6,012 nucleotides of DNA, from positions 1 to 6,012 of the forward strand of contig JACQVC010000395.1 of the NCBI GenBank assembly GCA_016209995.1, in the 5' to 3' direction. The number at the start of each line of letters is the position of its first letter. Position 1 is the stretch's first letter. Positions 5,488-6,012 of this stretch are shown in pieces. Both the position numbers and the translations under genes were made by a program. Below the pieces are notes generated by a model that saw only the letters and a list, made by a program, of their open reading frames with translations, ran no database searches and was not told where the DNA came from. The DNA comes from Gemmatimonadota bacterium (GTDB lineage: Bacteria; Gemmatimonadota; Gemmatimonadetes; Longimicrobiales; Gaopeijiaceae).

Positions 5488-6012
5488 CTACGGGTTCGCC
5501 GGGGGCGCGTTCGGCGCCGGAAGCAGCGAGTCGGGCGTCTGTGCAGGCGGCGTCTGTGCGCCCCGAGCTGCGCCGACGAGATCCAGGATTCTACTGATGT
5601 TGTAATCGTAGAAGCCGTTGTCGTAACGATCCCGCAACGTGAACGCGATGATGCCCAGGGGCACGACTTCCTGTTCACCGCGGAGCACTTGGGTTACGGC
5701 CTCGAGGACTTTGCGTTCGAGGGCGGCGTCGCGGCTCTCGCCGTCTGTGGGCTGGATTCGTCGCAACCCGATTCTTTCGGCGGCCGCCACGATGAACGCC
5801 CGTGCGTCGCCCGTCATGGCGCTGCGCTCGTCTTCCGTGACGTCGATGCCTTGTTCGCGGGCGTCGTTCACGAGCAGCTTGGCGCGCGTGAGGTCCCTGA
5901 GGAGCTGCCGCAGGGGATCGTCCGGGGCGGCCGCGACCTGGCCACGGAACGCGGGCGGTCGTCCGCGGAGGAAGTCGAGGAATTCCTGCGCGGTGAGCGT
6001 GCCGCCCTCGTA
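5488..6012 (-). CDS. C-terminal part of an unassigned, probably exported, folding-factor-like protein (5' end outside window)
   Basis: An open frame runs from the window edge to TAG 5490-5488 and gives 174 residues. I cannot assign it firmly. It opens with YEGGTLTAQEFLDFLRGRPP, which resembles the segment in SurA/PpiC-like proteins where a helix follows a short strand (compare 'VTxxEFxxFL'). Next come charged helices with KLLVNDAREQGIDVTEDE (about residues 45-62), a further helical stretch, and a Pro/Ala/Gln-rich tail (TPPAQTPDSLLPAPNAPPANP spans roughly the last 21 residues). No parvulin motif is visible in this part, which would lie upstream if present. Position directly before surA is consistent with a second periplasmic folding factor, but that is inference. 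An internal GTG at 5871 is not the start, because coding character continues upstream of it. Confidence 0.75.
   Translation of the reverse strand, partial: YEGGTLTAQEFLDFLRGRPPAFRGQVAAAPDDPLRQLLRDLTRAKLLVNDAREQGIDVTEDERSAMTGDARAFIVAAAERIGLRRIQPTDGESRDAALERKVLEAVTQVLRGEQEVVPLGIIAFTLRDRYDNGFYDYNISRILDLVGAARGAQTPPAQTPDSLLPAPNAPPANP

Noticed and set aside
5262..5678. Minus-strand frame of 138 codons spanning the spacer, including PGYYPVLQRYHRDESDNN
   Set aside because: A short stretch looks protein-like, but the rest is an out-of-frame reading of the upstream gene and then of the repeat, with no ribosome-binding site or family match. A frameshifted tail of the upstream gene is possible but unsupported.
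1..6012. tRNA, rRNA, CRISPR array, riboswitch, insertion sequence or phage gene
   Set aside because: I looked on both strands and saw no cloverleaf, regularly spaced repeats with unique spacers, transposase motifs or known riboswitch core.

Overview
The window is a GC-rich bacterial chromosomal segment in which every convincing gene lies on the minus strand, so the reading order runs from position 6012 down to 1. The content is that of a Gram-negative, outer-membrane-bearing bacterium. There are two periplasmic folding-factor-like genes (an unassigned C-terminal fragment and a SurA homologue), a vitamin B6 enzyme (PdxA), and the FtsE-FtsX-EnvC cell-division module that controls peptidoglycan splitting. 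The protein style (Arg- and Ala-rich coiled coils, an EnvC with the 'YKRGPLHSARVLLS' type of helical hairpin, a GTG start for ftsE and probably also for surA) reminds me of Gemmatimonadota. That placement is inference from memory and is not proven by the window.

Layout in transcription order: (1) 6012-5488, the C-terminal 174 residues of an exported or folding-factor-like protein that begins outside the window. (2) 5487-5213, a non-coding spacer rich in secondary structure: a stem-loop just after the first gene, a perfect 12-bp hairpin, and an imperfect inverted repeat built from CGCGGAGAA-like units. That repeat runs right up to, and possibly into, the start of the next gene. (3) 5212-3911, a SurA-type chaperone with a signal peptide, an N-terminal SurA domain and two parvulin domains. 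(4) 3924-2971, pdxA, overlapping surA by 14 nt. (5) 2970-2801, a spacer holding a G-quadruplex-type motif, a good candidate sigma70-like promoter (TTGACA, 17 bp, TAACTT) and a small hairpin at the ftsE start. (6) 2800-2126 ftsE, 2113-1256 ftsX and 1259-1 envC, packed as an operon (12-nt gap, then an ATGA overlap). EnvC is cut by the window edge only a few residues before its expected end.

How they fit together: SurA and the upstream protein probably act on proteins crossing the periplasm. PdxA is metabolic, and its link to surA is a common bacterial arrangement. FtsE (ATPase), FtsX (membrane subunit) and EnvC (periplasmic coiled coil plus a degenerate LytM domain) form the transenvelope switch that turns on cell-wall amidases at division. 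The LytM domain here has lost all three zinc ligands, so it should be an activator and not a hydrolase.

I found no previously undescribed multi-gene system. The most unusual signals are non-coding: the repeat that reaches the surA start, the perfect hairpin beside it, the G-quadruplex motif after pdxA and the hairpin over the ftsE start codon. I recognised no tRNA, rRNA, CRISPR array, transposase or phage gene.
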